Source of the DNA: Chloroflexota bacterium
GTDB taxonomy: Bacteria > Chloroflexota > Dormibacteria > Dormibacterales > Dormibacteraceae
Reading direction: 5' to 3'
DNA: 43,380 bases
NCBI GenBank assembly: GCA_005880315.1
Contig: VBHB01000104.1
Coordinates: forward strand, 1-43,380
In this document: positions 1-12,350 of the stretch, piece by piece
Numbering within the stretch: position 1 is the stretch's first letter
How the letters are laid out: each line of letters starts with the position of its first letter
The notes under the pieces: generated by a model
What the model saw: the letters and a program-made list of their open reading frames with translations, nothing else
Database searches by the model: none
Told to the model about the DNA's origin: nothing
Translations under genes and position numbers: made by a program

Positions 1-3175
<3,175 letters not shown>

Positions 3176-3327
3176 GTGGACCCTTAAGAGTACCGAGGGA
3201 GGGTGGAGTTAGTCTCCGGCCGGGCTCCAGACCGCGCTAAGTGAACCGCCAGCCTGCATCGGCATCGATGGGGGCGGCGCCGATCGGGCGCGTGGAGCCG
3301 TCTTCGAGCTTTGGCACGACGGCTACC

Positions 3328-5067
3328 TCAAGTGATGGCAAGGAGCCACCAGACAGCGACGCCCTGATCGACGATCGGCGGCGTCCCTTCGACCTCGGTC
3401 ACGAAGGCGACGATCGCGTCGTGACCCGGCGAGGGCCCGGCCAATATGGCCGTGACTTCCGACTGCTTCAGGTCGGCGGTGAACCTGGCTCTCACATCTG
3501 GTGTCGGCGTGGCGCTCTTGCCGGCCTCTAAGTCGTCGAGCACGGACTTGAGGAATGACGGGTGTGGGCCGAGATACGGTCCAGGTGTGAAGGCGTCTCC
3601 CTCGATCATCCGGAACCGGTAGCGGGCCGTGGCCTGCCAGTACATCGCGTCGGTCGACTCCTTGCTCGAAAAAGGAGTGATCAGCACGACTGCACCTGGC
3701 GCGATCTTCCCCACGTCCCCGCCCGGCCGGAAGAAAGCGGGTACAGCCGCCGGCTGGCTGGGGTATGGCACCCACGGCACGATCGCCGTGAGGCTGGCAA
3801 CCACCGCCACGCCGGTCGCGATGCGCCATGGCCGCGTCGCTTGGAGCGCGATGGCGACAGCCGCGCCGGCGATGAGGCCGATGCCGAGAAACGCGATAAC
3901 CATCAGACGCGCCGGCAGCGCGCTGCCCATGAGCGGCAGCCACGCGACCACCGCCCACGGCAGCGGTACCTGCGTCACGTTGCCATCGACATGCAGGTGC
4001 GGCCCTAGCGATAGCACGACCGCGACGATCGTGGTGGCCGCGGTCCATCGAACCCACGCCTGGCCGCGGCCGGCGAGGACGCCGGCAACGAAAAGGACGA
4101 GAAGCGGCAGGCCGACGTAGGCGCCGTTCTCGGCGATGTTGCCGGTGAAGTGGATCAGCTGCCGTGGCGACACGAAGGCGAGCAGGTCGCTGACGTACAC
4201 ATCCGGCTGCTGCACGCTGCCGTACACGCGCTGGCGGCCCAGGAACTGGAAGGCGAGCGGATAGGCGGCGATGATCGCGAAAACGATCACCGCGACGCCG
4301 GCCGCTTTGCCCGCGTGAGGCCACGCGGCCCTGGCCTCGCCACGGCGCATGAGCGTCAGCAGGGCCACGCCAACAAGGGCGATCAACAGGGTCATCGCGA
4401 GCATCTCCTCGCCGGTGAGCAGCTGGAGCCCGGCTGCAAGCCCGGCCAGCGCGCCCGCGACCACGGGATGCATCCGCCTGCGCACCAGGATCTCGTGCCC
4501 GAGTAGGAGGGCTACCGGCGGGAAGAGCGCCACCACCACATGCGGATGTCCTAGCGCCTGCGCGATCAGCGCGGGGCTGAATCCGTAGACGAGCCCTGCC
4601 AGGAAGCACGCGATCGGGCGGTCGAGGAAGCGGCGCGCCGCGAGATATGCGCACCACGCGGAGAGCGCGATGCCGGCGGTGATGAGCAGGTTGTAGGCGA
4701 CCACAGGGCCAAAAAGAGCAGTGACCGGCCACAGCACCACGGCCGGAAAGATCATCGACGTGTTCCACATCAGGTTCACGCCGGCGGGATATGAGAGGAA
4801 GTCCGTGAACAACGGGTTATGGCCCTGCCCCAGCTCGTGGGGGATCCAGCCCAGGTACCAGATGAAGAGCTGGGGATCTTTGGGGCTCCCGATCCACGAC
4901 CCGGCGGGGTCGACCCACGTTCGCGAGAACAGGGCCACCGCCAGCACCGTGTAGGCGAGAAGCGCAACCCACGCGGCTGGAAGGCGCCTCCACGTCACCT
5001 GACGGATTTTCGGTGGTCTGGGCAACGAGGGGCTTGACACCGCCTGAGGCATATGCATACTTAGCAT
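3328..5067 (-). CDS. Polytopic membrane protein, GT-C glycosyltransferase-like
   Basis: This 579-residue protein has a first membrane helix near residues 30-50, then a conserved-looking outer loop (SPKDPQLFIWYLGWIPHEL, then LFTDFLSYPAGVNLMWNTS), then roughly ten further hydrophobic helices and a short soluble C-terminal part. That layout resembles GT-C-fold lipid-linked sugar transferases, whose acidic catalytic residue sits in the first outer loop. I infer this only by resemblance, so substrate and activity are unknown. ATGs at 5067, 5058 and 5052 are all possible starts, and none has a clear ribosome site. The start region lies inside a palindromic operator shared with the divergent padR gene, so the PadR protein may also control this gene. 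metH follows 153 bp downstream on the same strand. Confidence 0.75.
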   Translation of the reverse strand: MLSMHMPQAVSSPSLPRPPKIRQVTWRRLPAAWVALLAYTVLAVALFSRTWVDPAGSWIGSPKDPQLFIWYLGWIPHELGQGHNPLFTDFLSYPAGVNLMWNTSMIFPAVVLWPVTALFGPVVAYNLLITAGIALSAWCAYLAARRFLDRPIACFLAGLVYGFSPALIAQALGHPHVVVALFPPVALLLGHEILVRRRMHPVVAGALAGLAAGLQLLTGEEMLAMTLLIALVGVALLTLMRRGEARAAWPHAGKAAGVAVIVFAIIAAYPLAFQFLGRQRVYGSVQQPDVYVSDLLAFVSPRQLIHFTGNIAENGAYVGLPLLVLFVAGVLAGRGQAWVRWTAATTIVAVVLSLGPHLHVDGNVTQVPLPWAVVAWLPLMGSALPARLMVIAFLGIGLIAGAAVAIALQATRPWRIATGVAVVASLTAIVPWVPYPSQPAAVPAFFRPGGDVGKIAPGAVVLITPFSSKESTDAMYWQATARYRFRMIEGDAFTPGPYLGPHPSFLKSVLDDLEAGKSATPTPDVRARFTADLKQSEVTAILAGPSPGHDAIVAFVTEVEGTPPIVDQGVAVWWLLAIT

Positions 5068-5081
5068 GCATACTGTGTATG
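5052..5081. promoter_or_regulatory. Inverted repeats between the membrane protein and padR (likely PadR operator)
   Basis: Two overlapping inverted repeats are visible. TATGCAT (5052-5058) pairs with ATGCATA (5066-5072) across 7 bp, and CATAC (5069-5073) pairs with GTATG (5077-5081) across 3 bp. PadR-family repressors commonly bind AT-rich palindromes of the ATAC/GTAT type next to their own gene. The site sits just before the padR start at 5094 and covers the start codons of the divergent membrane-protein gene. Autoregulation is an inference. Confidence 0.6.
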
Positions 5082-5093
5082 TAAAGAGGGGAC

Positions 5094-5618
5094 TTGTCCC
5101 TTAAGTACGGCGTGATGGGGCTCCTGGCGGAGGAGCCGCTGCACGGCTATGAGGTGAAGAACCGGTTTGAGGCGATGCTGGGTGGGACCTGGGAAGTCAA
5201 TATCGGCCAGGTCTACACGACCCTTCAGCGGCTCGAGCGCGATGGGCTGGCGCAGCCGGTGGGCGAGCGGGGGGACCGCGGCAAGCTGCTGTACAAGCTC
5301 TCGTCCGCCGGCCACAGGGCGCTTGACGAGTGGCTCGCCCAACCCGACTCCGGGCCCCAGCAGCTCCATGAGGACATCTACGTGAAGCTGCTCCTGGCCA
5401 CCCGGCTTGCCAACGGCGAGCTCGGTCCGCTGCTCGCCCGCCAGAAGCGCGCGTACCTGCAGCGACTTCGAGACCTCAACCAGCTGGAAGACCGGGCTCG
5501 ACGCGACGGACGGAACGACCTGGCGCGCCTCGTGCGAGGCGCCTTACTTCATACGGAGGCTGATTTGAAATGGGTGGACGAGCTAACGGCAGACGCGCAT
5601 GGTGGGAAGACGGAATGA
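5094..5618 (+). CDS. PadR-family transcriptional repressor
   Basis: A 174-residue PadR regulator. The N-terminal winged helix is clear (LKYGVMGLLAEEPLHGYEVK, then GQVYTTLQRLERDGL and a wing with KLLYKLSSAGH). The C-terminal half is the PadR_C2-type dimerisation helix pair (about residues 90-170). The start is TTG at 5094, with the purine-rich AAAGAGGGG just upstream; this keeps the family's typical S-L-x-Y beginning. The stop overlaps the ABC gene by ATGA, so the repressor is the first gene of a three-gene exporter operon. PadR proteins usually sense small toxic molecules and derepress an adjacent exporter, which is the likely role here. The ligand is unknown. Confidence 0.93.
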   Translation: MSLKYGVMGLLAEEPLHGYEVKNRFEAMLGGTWEVNIGQVYTTLQRLERDGLAQPVGERGDRGKLLYKLSSAGHRALDEWLAQPDSGPQQLHEDIYVKLLLATRLANGELGPLLARQKRAYLQRLRDLNQLEDRARRDGRNDLARLVRGALLHTEADLKWVDELTADAHGGKTE

Positions 5619-6349
5619 GCGAGATCGTTCGCGTGAGCGACCTCACGAAGGCCTACCAGGGCGGGGTCACGGGAGCCTTGAACGGCATCTCCCTGGCCAT
5701 CGAAGCAGGCGAGTTCACGGCCATCATGGGACCCTCCGGCAGCGGCAAGTCCACGCTGCTCAACCTCATCGCCGGCCTCGACCGGCCCACAGGCGGCAGC
5801 GTGACGGTAGCCGGCACCGACCTCGGTCGCCTCGGCGAAAGCGGCCTGGCGCGGTTCCGCCGCGATCACATCGGGTTCGTCTTCCAGTTCTTCCACCTGC
5901 TGCCCAACCTGACTGCTCTGGAAAACGTCCTCATCCCGGCACAGCTCAAGAGCACGACGAGTGCGGAAGCGGCGGGGCGAAAGCTCCTCGAGCAGCTGGG
6001 CATTAAAGAGATGGCCGATCGGTATCCGGCCAAACTCAGCGGCGGTCAGCAGCAGCGGGTCGCGATCGCGCGTGCCCTCATCAACAACCCCGCGCTGCTC
6101 CTCGCCGACGAGCCAACCGGAGCGCTCGACACCGCCAGTGGTGAGCAGGTGATGAGCTTGCTCGCCGAGCTGCACCGGCAGGGTCAGACGATCGTGCTGG
6201 TCACCCACGACGCGAAGCTGGCCACGCGCCATGCCGCGCGTGTCGTCAGCATCGTGGACGGTCGAGTGGTCGATGACGCGCGCCTGGAGACCACCGAGCG
6301 GGCGGCTGCCGACGTGATTCGCGTCCGCAGCGAGGAGATGACGCGATGA
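5615..6349 (+). CDS. ABC transporter ATP-binding protein, MacB/LolD type
   Basis: A 244-residue cytoplasmic ATPase. It shows Walker A GPSGSGKS (about residues 39-46), the Q-loop region ([18 protein letters not shown]), the signature LSGGQQQR (about 141), Walker [13 protein letters not shown] (about 162) and the H-loop ([10 protein letters not shown]). This is the MacB/LolD/FtsE-like subfamily that pairs with long FtsX-type permeases. The ATG at 5615 lies in an ATGA overlap with padR; an in-frame ATG at 5570 would lie inside padR and is less likely. The gene ends in an ATGA overlap with the permease, so the pair should be made in equal amounts. The likely role is mechanotransmission-type export of a lipophilic or peptide compound. 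Confidence 0.95.
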   Translation: MSEIVRVSDLTKAYQGGVTGALNGISLAIEAGEFTAIMGPSGSGKSTLLNLIAGLDRPTGGSVTVAGTDLGRLGESGLARFRRDHIGFVFQFFHLLPNLTALENVLIPAQLKSTTSAEAAGRKLLEQLGIKEMADRYPAKLSGGQQQRVAIARALINNPALLLADEPTGALDTASGEQVMSLLAELHRQGQTIVLVTHDAKLATRHAARVVSIVDGRVVDDARLETTERAAADVIRVRSEEMTR

Positions 6350-8667
6350 CGGCGGTGATCGTCAAGGCGCTCGCGGATCTTCGCCGCCGGCGGCTGCAAG
6401 CCGCGGTCATCTTTCTGACCGTGCTCCTTTCGATGTCGGCGGGAACGATGGCTGTGACGCTGATGTCGCAGACCCGCGACCCTTACCAGGCCGCCTTCGA
6501 CATTCAGAAAGGCGCGCACCTGCAGGTCGCGTACAAGGCGGGCACCGACCCTCAGCTCCTTTCGGGGACGCCCGGGACGATCGGCGCTTCAGCGTCTGGC
6601 GGTCCCTACCAAGTGACCAGCATCCAGCTCAAGTTCGGAGACCGGAAATTCTTCGTCGATGCGGTCGGCCGAGACAACCCGCGCGGTGATGTCGAGGTGC
6701 TGAACATCACGTCGGGGCGATGGCCGCAAGCCAACGATGAGATCGCTTTGACCCGCTCGTTCTCGGAGCTCAACCACATCTCGGTCGGCGACCGGTTGAA
6801 GGTCACAAGCGTGGCGCAAACGCCTTTGCTGACCGTCGTCGGTCAGGTGGTCGACATCGATGAGGGCAGCTCGGACCTCAGCAGCCAGCGTGCGTGGGTG
6901 CTCCCGGCGGCCGTGACTGCGTTGACATCTCCCGATTCCGCCTATTACCTGATGGACTATCGGTTCGCAAGCGACCCGACCAACGCCCAGCTTCAGGACT
7001 CGATCAATCGGCTGCGAGCGGGCCTTCCGGCGGGAAGCATCACCGGTTCCCTGAACTACATCCTCATCCGGAACATCTTCAACATCACCAACCAGATCCT
7101 CACGGACGTGCTGAGCGCGTTCAGCGTTTTCGCCCTGGCGGCAACCGTCGCAATCGTCGCCACGTTGGTGACGGGCATCGTGATCTCGGCTTACCGCGAG
7201 ATCGGAATCATGAAAGCGATCGGATTCATGCCTGCCGAGGTCGTCGGCGTTTTTGCGCTGCAGATCGTCATCCCCGCGCTCGCGGCGTGCTTGGTGGGCA
7301 TCCCGCTTGGCACGATCGTGAGCCAGCCTCTCCTTGCCAACAGCTCCCATGCGCTCGGGCTCTCGTACAGCCCCACCTTCTCGATCGGGCTGGATCTCGT
7401 GCTGCTTGCGGGCGGGGTGCTGGTGGTCGCCGCCGCCGCGACGATGCCGGCTCTGCGCGCCGGCCTGTTGAAGCCGATCGCCGCGATTGCCAAGGCTTCC
7501 GCGCCTCGCGGCGCCACGGGCCGCGTACTGCGAAAGTCCGCCGCACGCGCGCACCTGTCCAGGCCGCTCGTGCTCGGCATCGGCGATGCGTTTGCGCGTC
7601 CTCTGCGCGCCATTCTGACTCTGGTCACCGTGCTTCTCGGCGTGGCGACCGTGGTGGTGGCGATCGGGCTGCCGCGGAGCTTCGAGCTGATCAACAACAG
7701 CGAGACGGGTGCAGGGCAGTACCAGGTCGTGGTGACCCGCACGAGCGGCTACTCCGATTCAGACGTGATGCGAGTCCTGAACGCGCAGCCCGAGACTGCG
7801 CGCGTGGTCGCGGTCGCCGGCCAGAACGTGGCCGTCCCAGGCGTAACCGATCCGGTCAATACGCGCCTTTTCCGTGGCGACTCGAGCCGGATCGGCTACA
7901 TGGTCATCGCCGGGCGTTGGTTCTCAGCGCCGGGCGAGGTGCTCGCGCCGGCGGCGTTGCTTCGCGATGCACGTCTCAAGATCGGCGACACCTTCACCGG
8001 GGTCGCCAGCGGCCAGCCTCTGCAGCTCCACGTCGTCGGTGAGATTTACGACATCAGCAACCTCGGCCACTCCTTGTTCATGGACCTGGCCACGATGACC
8101 TCTGTCACGCCGGCCGTGGAGCCTTTCCAGTACGACGTGACCCTTGCTCCTGGCGCTGACCTCGCGTCCTACGTGCGTCGCGTCGCGGCCACGCAGCCCG
8201 ACCTGATCGACGTGCACGCGAGCGATACGTCGATCATCACACCTGTCAAGATCATCGACCTCGTCCTGCTGATTCTCGCCGCGGTGCTGGCGCTGATCGG
8301 AGTCGGTGGCGTGTTCAACACCCTGCTGCTCAACACTCGCGAGCGGATTCGTGACACCGCGACGCTGAAAGCATTGGGCATGAGCCCGCGACAGGTGATC
8401 GCGATGGTGGCGGCTTCGGCTGCACTGCTTGCCCTGGTCGGTGGGCTGATGGCGATGCCGGCAGGTCTCGCTCTTCATCACGTGCTGAACGATGTGATCA
8501 GCAGCTCGGCGGGCAACGACACCCCGCCGGGCGCGTACGCGGTGTTCAATCCGGTGGAGCTGGTGCTGATCCCGTTGCTGGGCGTGGCGGTCGCGGTGGT
8601 GGCGGCGCTCATCCCCGGCCGCTGGGCCGCGCGGACCAACGTGGTCGAGGTCCTGCACGCCGAATGA
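6346..8667 (+). CDS. ABC transporter permease with two FtsX domains
   Basis: A 773-residue membrane protein. Helix 1 (about residues 19-41) is followed by a large outer domain, then an FtsX helix block (about 250-370, including YREIGIMKAIGFMPAEV). A further helix (about 418-440), a second outer domain and a final FtsX block (about 635-770, with RIRDTATLKALGMSPRQV) complete it. The duplicated layout is that of long DUF214/FtsX permeases common in Gram-positive lineages. It is translationally coupled to the ATPase by ATGA. It should move substrates across or out of the membrane under PadR control. I cannot name the substrate. Confidence 0.93.
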   Translation: MTAVIVKALADLRRRRLQAAVIFLTVLLSMSAGTMAVTLMSQTRDPYQAAFDIQKGAHLQVAYKAGTDPQLLSGTPGTIGASASGGPYQVTSIQLKFGDRKFFVDAVGRDNPRGDVEVLNITSGRWPQANDEIALTRSFSELNHISVGDRLKVTSVAQTPLLTVVGQVVDIDEGSSDLSSQRAWVLPAAVTALTSPDSAYYLMDYRFASDPTNAQLQDSINRLRAGLPAGSITGSLNYILIRNIFNITNQILTDVLSAFSVFALAATVAIVATLVTGIVISAYREIGIMKAIGFMPAEVVGVFALQIVIPALAACLVGIPLGTIVSQPLLANSSHALGLSYSPTFSIGLDLVLLAGGVLVVAAAATMPALRAGLLKPIAAIAKASAPRGATGRVLRKSAARAHLSRPLVLGIGDAFARPLRAILTLVTVLLGVATVVVAIGLPRSFELINNSETGAGQYQVVVTRTSGYSDSDVMRVLNAQPETARVVAVAGQNVAVPGVTDPVNTRLFRGDSSRIGYMVIAGRWFSAPGEVLAPAALLRDARLKIGDTFTGVASGQPLQLHVVGEIYDISNLGHSLFMDLATMTSVTPAVEPFQYDVTLAPGADLASYVRRVAATQPDLIDVHASDTSIITPVKIIDLVLLILAAVLALIGVGGVFNTLLLNTRERIRDTATLKALGMSPRQVIAMVAASAALLALVGGLMAMPAGLALHHVLNDVISSSAGNDTPPGAYAVFNPVELVLIPLLGVAVAVVAALIPGRWAARTNVVEVLHAE

Positions 8668-8718
8668 GCAGACAATTGCGACGCGCAGTCTGCAGGTAGA
8701 CCAGAGAGGTAAGCACCA

Positions 8719-9339
8719 ATGGTGAGCACCTACCCGGTGCAGTTCGATGTCGACTATCCGGCCCGACCCCTCAACCGGCTCACGACGGCGTTCCGCATAT
8801 TCCTGGCCATCCCGATCCTCATCGTCCTGGGCCTCCTGCCGAGCGAGACGCTCCACAGCAGCGACCGGACGCACATGTACGAGACGGCGATCGGCGGCGG
8901 GTTGGTGTTCCTATCGCTGGTGCTGATGCTCGTTTTCCGCCAGAAGTACCCGCGCTGGTGGTTCGACTGGAACCTGAACTTCCTTCGGTTCTCCTACCGC
9001 ATCTCGGCCTACGTGTTCTTGCTCGACGACCGCTATCCATCGACCGACGAGGAGCAGGCCGTCCACCTCGAATTCCCTTACCCGGACGCCGGTCAATTGA
9101 ACCGCTGGCTGCCACTGGTCAAATGGCTGCTTGCCATCCCGCACTACATCGTTCTGTTCTTCCTGGCTATAGGCGCCGTGGTGGCGGCGATCATCGCCTG
9201 GTTCGCGATTCTTTTCACGGGCACGTATCCACGGGGCCTATTCGACTACGTGGTCGGTGTTTTTCGATGGAGCAACCGCGTAACGGGTTACGCCTTCGCG
9301 CTGGTGACCGACCAGTACCCGCCGTTCAGCCTCCGCTGA
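8719..9339 (+). CDS. DUF4389 domain membrane protein
   Basis: A 206-residue protein with the DUF4389 pattern: an N-terminal YPVQFDVDYPARPLNRLT segment, repeated YRISAYVFLLDDRYPS and NRVTGYAFALVTDQYPPF motifs, and about three to four membrane helices (near residues 28-45, 52-75, 130-165). The function of the family is not known. A GAGAGGTAAG ribosome site lies 5-14 bp before the ATG. It starts 51 bp after the ABC permease and may be transcribed with it. The stop converges with the next minus-strand gene 4 bp away. Confidence 0.88.
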   Translation: MVSTYPVQFDVDYPARPLNRLTTAFRIFLAIPILIVLGLLPSETLHSSDRTHMYETAIGGGLVFLSLVLMLVFRQKYPRWWFDWNLNFLRFSYRISAYVFLLDDRYPSTDEEQAVHLEFPYPDAGQLNRWLPLVKWLLAIPHYIVLFFLAIGAVVAAIIAWFAILFTGTYPRGLFDYVVGVFRWSNRVTGYAFALVTDQYPPFSLR

Positions 9340-9343
9340 CGCG

Positions 9344-9859
9344 CTACTCGACCACCCGGCGGCCACCGCGCTTTACGGTCGGCGAGTCGATCGGCGCAGC
9401 TTCCATCGCTCCCTTCGAGAGGAGGATCTGGCGCGCAGCCTCGCGGCGGTCGGGTTCGGTGTCGACGCTCACGAGGTAGCGGCCCGACTGCACCTCCTGC
9501 TCATAGAAAAGCGCACGTTCATGGGACCCGGACATGCTGAGGAGGAGGCCCGCAAGGCCGCCCGTGGCGCCGAGCGCCATCGCCAGCATGAAGGGCACGA
9601 AAAGCCCGCCGTGCACGAAAGTGTGCGAGCCGGGGATGATCCCGGCGGCGATCACGCCGAGCACCACGCCGAGAATCGTGCCGCCGATGCAGCCGATCGC
9701 GACGCCACGGGCGGCATTGCCGCCGAAGTCAGGCAACTCTGGTTCGCGCGGGCCGCGCATCTCGATTTTCGAGGAGTCGAAGTTGGCCGATTTCAGGGCG
9801 CTTACCGCCGAATCGGCCTGCTCTTGGTCCTTGAACAGGGCCGCGATCGTATCGGGCAT
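9344..9859 (-). CDS. YflT-like (general stress protein 17M type) glycine-zipper membrane protein
   Basis: A 171-residue protein. The N-terminus (IAALFKDQEQADSAVSALKS) matches the YflT/GSP17M-like fold, in which a small alpha/beta domain reads as a DUxxAxxA helix. Residues about 50-110 hold two glycine-rich hydrophobic segments (GGTILGVVLGVIAAGIIP and MALGATGGLAGLLLS). A second alpha/beta piece follows (SGRYLVSVDTEPDRREAARQIL). Such proteins are often stress-induced, but their job is not known. A strong AGGAGG lies just upstream of the ATG. The assignment is by pattern and moderately sure. Confidence 0.75.
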   Translation of the reverse strand: MPDTIAALFKDQEQADSAVSALKSANFDSSKIEMRGPREPELPDFGGNAARGVAIGCIGGTILGVVLGVIAAGIIPGSHTFVHGGLFVPFMLAMALGATGGLAGLLLSMSGSHERALFYEQEVQSGRYLVSVDTEPDRREAARQILLSKGAMEAAPIDSPTVKRGGRRVVE

Positions 9860-9914
9860 GGAAGTGGCCTCCTGAGTTAAAACGCCCAGGTCGGCCCGGC
9901 CTACCGCCTCGAGA

Positions 9915-11981
9915 TCAGCACTCTCCCGCCGAAGCTGTGTACGCGATTCCAGTCTGAGGTTGCGGGTAATGCGTGCAATCGAGATTACGCAAATTCACAA
10001 CCGGCACCTCCCAGATCGGCCCGGGGCCGTCCGGATCGATCACGGTGGCGCCGCCTGAGCTGATGAAAGCGAGCACCTGCGCCTGGCCCTGATCGCGCCC
10101 GAACAGGCGTGGATCGAGCAAGAAGCCATGCGGATCGCTCCCCGCGGTCGGGGTCTTGTCGTTTCGGTAATAGCTCACCAGGTCGAAGACACGGCCGGCG
10201 CGATACAGCTCACCGGCGGTCGGGTTGGGTACGGTGTGATCGCCGAACGCCGACTGCCAGATCACATGCTTGATGGGCGCCCCGGCCGGCGGTCGAAGCC
10301 TGATCAATGGCGCGAACGCGACCGGGTCGCCCGCGCGTTCTTGCCAGTCAGCGTGGTCGAAATACTTCTGGATGGTCGTCGCGCCGGGATAAGGGTTGGT
10401 CACCGCCGGATCGAGACGCAGCGGCATCGACTCGGTGAATCCGTTGAGGCCCGGGCCGCCGTTGAGCAGCGTGGGGCGGCTGACGCGCAGCTGGTCCGAG
10501 AGAAGGTTCCGGAAGCCCGAGAGGCGCGCGATCTCGACGATGGGGCCGCCGCCGACGTTGAGAACTCCGACGCTCAGATGCGTGTCCGTCGCCATGACCA
10601 TCGTGCCGTAGATGGCGCCGAAGCTCTGCCCGTAGTAGGCGAGCACATGCTTCTGCAGCGTCACGGTGCCGTCGCCGAGCAAGTCGATGCCGTGCTCCAC
10701 CAATCGCACCATCGTCATCACGTTGACGGCGGTCTGAATGAGACCGTCGCGAAGCCCGACGGTTGCATATCGTGAAGGCGTATCGGCGATGACGTTGCCG
10801 TTGGCGTCGACCGTCTTGTGATCGGTTGGGCCGACACCCTCGCTGGCGGTGATGTCGCCATCACCATCCAGGTCCGCTCCCTGGCCAAACCCGGAGAACG
10901 TCGTTGTGATCGCGCCCTGGTGGACGACGGTCACGCTGGCCGGGCCGAACGAGTGGCCGGCTGGGTCCGTGGCCATGGTCGCGATGCCCTTGGTCGCGTT
11001 CAGGTCGGCGGCCAGGAAGAGGTCGTATTTGCTGCGCGTGAAGCCGGGGCCGAATATCGCCACCGGCCAGCCGCCGGCTGGCGCTGTGCCGGCCGGGACG
11101 ATGAGGGTGAAGCCCACACGCTGAGCGCCGATGGGGCTCGGAGTCTGGGTCGTGGGCACGTGAGGGATCACGGCGTCGGAGTACGTCTGGTAGCGCGGCA
11201 CCAGGAAGCTGCCGAACGCGTAGTAGCCAACGCCCGTTACCGCGGAGTTGGGAACCAGCGAGAACGACAGAGGCTTGGTGCGATCGGCGTAGACCTGGTC
11301 ACCACGCTCGATCTCGGTGACGGTCGCGGCCGGAAACACGTCGCGCACACCGCTTTGCACAAAGGTCGCGCCGCGATCGGTGATGCCGGCTTTTCCGTAT
11401 GCATCGCCGCTGTCGAGTGACGCGCGCAGCTTGGCAAGCTCAGGAGTCGCGGTCTCGGTTGTGAACGTGCTGCTGCACGCGCCTGTGCACGCGATGACCG
11501 AGCGGCCGCTCGTGTCTTTGATTCCAGACGTGACGACCACCGAGTAGTTGGTCGCTTCACGCAAAAAATCGGAGGGCTCGCCCGCGAGCACGTTGGTGTT
11601 CGGATCCCACACCAGCTGCGTGATCGGCGTGGTGAAGCCGTTGGGTCCGGTCACATAGAAGTCCGATCCGGTCACTGTCGTAACGTCGATCGGTCCGGTG
11701 AATGGGACCGTCACGCGCGGCCGCAGGTCGAAGCCGTCTTGAAGGTTTAGCAAGGTGAGGTCGTCGCAGACCGAGCTGTTGGTCGCGTCACATACCGGCG
11801 CGGGCAGGTTGATGCGGATTCCAGTCAGCTGCGAGGAGTCGGCGACGGTGAAAGAGTTGCTCGGCATGATGCGTGTGTCGGGTGTCGAACCCGTGAGCAC
11901 CTGGACGCGAGCTGCGGCGGAAGCGGTCGTGGGTATCAATGATGCGAAGAGCAAGGCCACCAGCAGGATTCGAGGCTTCAC
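9915..11981 (-). CDS. Large secreted alpha/beta-hydrolase (lipase-like), Ig-like N-terminus
   Basis: A 688-residue protein with a clear signal peptide (KPRILLVALLFASLIPTTASA). An Ig-like region follows (about 75-175, with RVTVPFTGPIDVTTVTGSDF), then a hydrolase domain. The nucleophile elbow is GQSFG (Ser at about 453). Asp at about 581 (GDHTVP) and His at about 618 (DPHGF) complete a plausible triad. A calcium-loop-like DLDGDGDITASEG interrupts the domain near residue 375. This layout resembles secreted virulence-factor-lipase and Ig-like hydrolase proteins; the substrate is unknown. The start is GTG at 11981 with AGGAGGG five to six bases upstream. The ATG just before it is out of frame. It is transcribed alone, away from the tiny gene at 12092. 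Confidence 0.85.
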   Translation of the reverse strand: MKPRILLVALLFASLIPTTASAAARVQVLTGSTPDTRIMPSNSFTVADSSQLTGIRINLPAPVCDATNSSVCDDLTLLNLQDGFDLRPRVTVPFTGPIDVTTVTGSDFYVTGPNGFTTPITQLVWDPNTNVLAGEPSDFLREATNYSVVVTSGIKDTSGRSVIACTGACSSTFTTETATPELAKLRASLDSGDAYGKAGITDRGATFVQSGVRDVFPAATVTEIERGDQVYADRTKPLSFSLVPNSAVTGVGYYAFGSFLVPRYQTYSDAVIPHVPTTQTPSPIGAQRVGFTLIVPAGTAPAGGWPVAIFGPGFTRSKYDLFLAADLNATKGIATMATDPAGHSFGPASVTVVHQGAITTTFSGFGQGADLDGDGDITASEGVGPTDHKTVDANGNVIADTPSRYATVGLRDGLIQTAVNVMTMVRLVEHGIDLLGDGTVTLQKHVLAYYGQSFGAIYGTMVMATDTHLSVGVLNVGGGPIVEIARLSGFRNLLSDQLRVSRPTLLNGGPGLNGFTESMPLRLDPAVTNPYPGATTIQKYFDHADWQERAGDPVAFAPLIRLRPPAGAPIKHVIWQSAFGDHTVPNPTAGELYRAGRVFDLVSYYRNDKTPTAGSDPHGFLLDPRLFGRDQGQAQVLAFISSGGATVIDPDGPGPIWEVPVVNLRNLDCTHYPQPQTGIAYTASAGEC

Positions 11982-12091
11982 ATCGGCCCTCCTGAAGCAG
12001 GCACGCGCTCACGCGCTGCGCAATTCTTCAGGGAACGCGCAAGCGAAGTCGAATACCTTTGCTCGGACTTCTGGTTAGTGCGGTTCGGGCG

Positions 12092-12256
12092 CTAGAGACC
12101 GGCCTGCAGGCGTGCCTTCCGGCCCATCTTGCGCATCCTTTCCATGCGCCTGCGCAGGTCTTTGCGGCGCCTCTCGCCGAGCTCGGGATCGAAGTAGTAG
12201 GTCGCGGCAGCAGCGGCGCCCATCCACATGAGCAGCCGGGTCAGCCTGAATTTCAT
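12092..12256 (-). CDS. Small basic membrane-anchored protein, 54 residues
   Basis: This short frame reads MKFRLTRLLMWMGAAAAATY, then YFDPELGERRRKDLRRRMERM and a basic tail ending in LQAGL. One short N-terminal helix is followed by a YFDPE-G-RRR motif and a highly charged amphipathic helix. Many Actinomycetota and Chloroflexota encode similar short proteins with an A-x-Y-F-x-DP-x-x-G-x-RRR pattern, sometimes called YtxH-like. An adjacent ATG at 12259 could equally be the start. Its function is unknown. It lies divergently from the 12351 gene, which also encodes a small membrane-anchored protein. Confidence 0.75.
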   Translation of the reverse strand: MKFRLTRLLMWMGAAAAATYYFDPELGERRRKDLRRRMERMRKMGRKARLQAGL

Positions 12257-12350
12257 CATCCCAGTAGGAAACGGCCTGATCTGATCTCACTACCCGATTC
12301 GGATCGGGTCATGGGGGCGGGTGTTGGCGTTACTCACATGGAGGTGACGC

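Noticed and set aside
3176..3327. Possible riboswitch upstream of metH
   Set aside because: No B12-box, SAM or SAH riboswitch core could be recognised, and the -10 lies only 11 bp before the ATG, leaving no room for a leader.
12075..12290. 71-codon frame overlapping the 54-residue gene
   Set aside because: Its composition is shadow-like, while the other frame gives the coherent MKFRLTRLLMWMG peptide.
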